Shown: one piece after another, positions 5,354-5,866 of the stretch
Position numbering within the stretch: the first letter of the stretch is position 1
Layout of the letters: each line of letters opens with the position of its first letter
DNA from: Synechococcaceae cyanobacterium
GTDB taxonomy: Bacteria > Cyanobacteriota > Cyanobacteriia > PCC-6307 > Cyanobiaceae
NCBI GenBank assembly: GCA_947460085.1
Contig: CANHGA010000139.1
Coordinates: 1 to 5,866 of the forward strand
Direction of reading: 5' to 3'
DNA: 5,866 nt
Notes under the pieces: generated by a model
The model's input: only the letters and a program-made list of their open reading frames with translations
Told to the model about the DNA's origin: nothing
Database searches by the model: none
Translations under genes and position numbers: made by a program

Positions 5354-5866
5354 TTAGAAGCCCAACACCTTGGCAATCAGGTCGGTGTTGGCTTCTAGGC
5401 CCGTGTGGAACTTGGCGTCGTTGTGTTCGATGGCGGTGGTGGGGTCCTTGAGGCCGTTGCCGGTGAGGACACAGACCACGGTGGCTCCAGCCGGCACTTC
5501 GTGTTTGCGTTTCAGCAGGCCGGCAACGGAGGCGGCGCTGGCGGGTTCGCAGAACACCCCTTCGCTGCTACCCAGCAGCTTGTAGGCATCGATGATTTCG
5601 GCATCGGTGACGGCCATGAAGTCGCCGCCGCTTTCCTGGCGCACCTTGAGGGCCTTCTCGCGGTTGACCGGATTACCAATCCGGATGGCGGTGGCAATGG
5701 TGTCGGGCTGCTCAACCGTGGGACCCAGCACCAAGGGGGCTGAGCCAGAAGCTTGGAAGCCCATCATTTTGGGCACTTTGCGGCTGCGGCCGGCTTCTCT
5801 GTATTCGTTGAAGCCCATCCAGTAGGCCCTGATGTTGCCGGCATTCCCCACGGGAATGCAGAGCCC
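5354..5866 (-). CDS. thrC: Threonine synthase, C-terminal 170 residues, cut by window edge
   Basis: PLP-dependent enzyme converting O-phosphohomoserine to threonine, the last step of threonine synthesis in the cytoplasm. The minus-strand frame is open from the window edge to TAA at 5356-5354. The fragment begins GLCIPVGNAGNIRAYWMGF; GNAGN (fragment residues 7-11) is the glycine-rich loop that binds the PLP phosphate in fold-type II enzymes. VLTGNGLKDP (Thr at fragment residue 135) is the conserved C-terminal motif whose Thr contacts the PLP ring. The segment between carries GNPVNREKAL and a KLLGSSEGVFCEPASAASVAGLL helix region typical of bacterial ThrC. The PLP-binding lysine lies beyond the window. 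No break is seen. It is separated from dnaN by 380 nt, so it is probably a separate transcription unit on the same strand. Confidence 0.96.
   Translation of the reverse strand, partial: GLCIPVGNAGNIRAYWMGFNEYREAGRSRKVPKMMGFQASGSAPLVLGPTVEQPDTIATAIRIGNPVNREKALKVRQESGGDFMAVTDAEIIDAYKLLGSSEGVFCEPASAASVAGLLKRKHEVPAGATVVCVLTGNGLKDPTTAIEHNDAKFHTGLEANTDLIAKVLGF

Noticed and set aside
5165..5398. 77-codon plus-strand frame crossing the intergenic region into thrC
   Set aside because: It covers the G-rich repeats and then runs antisense into the certain thrC coding end; the product (many G, W and F) shows no domain.

Overview
The window reads as a chromosomal housekeeping segment from a GC-rich unicellular cyanobacterium, most likely a marine or freshwater picocyanobacterium (Synechococcus/Cyanobium type). 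The basis is the protein sequences (PurL carrying WSEHCCYRNS, a beta clamp ending MPVQIRS) and the order dnaN - small uncharacterised protein - purL - purF, which I recall as the start of many picocyanobacterial chromosomes. All genes lie on the minus strand, so transcription runs from high to low coordinates.

Layout in transcription order: the C-terminal 170 codons of thrC (threonine synthase, cut by the right edge); a 379-bp non-coding region (4974-5352); dnaN (DNA polymerase III beta clamp); a 247-codon uncharacterised protein with two PRC-barrel-like halves; purL (small-type FGAM synthase subunit); and the first 221 codons of purF (glutamine PRPP amidotransferase, cut by the left edge). 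Gaps from dnaN onward are 5, 26 and 37 nt with no visible terminator, so dnaN, the uncharacterised gene, purL and purF look like one operon. It joins the replication clamp with the first (PurF) and fourth (PurL) steps of purine synthesis. The hypothetical gene and purL appear to start at TTG and GTG.

No defence system, mobile element, CRISPR array, tRNA or rRNA is visible. The non-routine material is in non-coding DNA. The thrC-dnaN gap holds a near-perfect G-quadruplex motif on the plus strand (five GGGG tracts, four at exact 7-nt steps), six copies of an 8-mer YCTGGGGA in both orientations, four sites one base from the cyanobacterial DnaA box TTTTCCACA, a C-free AT-rich stretch and a 7-bp hyphenated palindrome. 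Together these make it a candidate chromosomal origin plus the dnaN promoter. The 37-nt purL-purF gap is exactly tiled by a 12-codon reading frame whose start overlaps the purL stop and whose stop overlaps the purF start (TGATG at both ends). The same gap can fold into a C-run/G-run hairpin that hides the purF ribosome-binding site. The long plus-strand reading frames opposite these genes look like GC-rich shadows.
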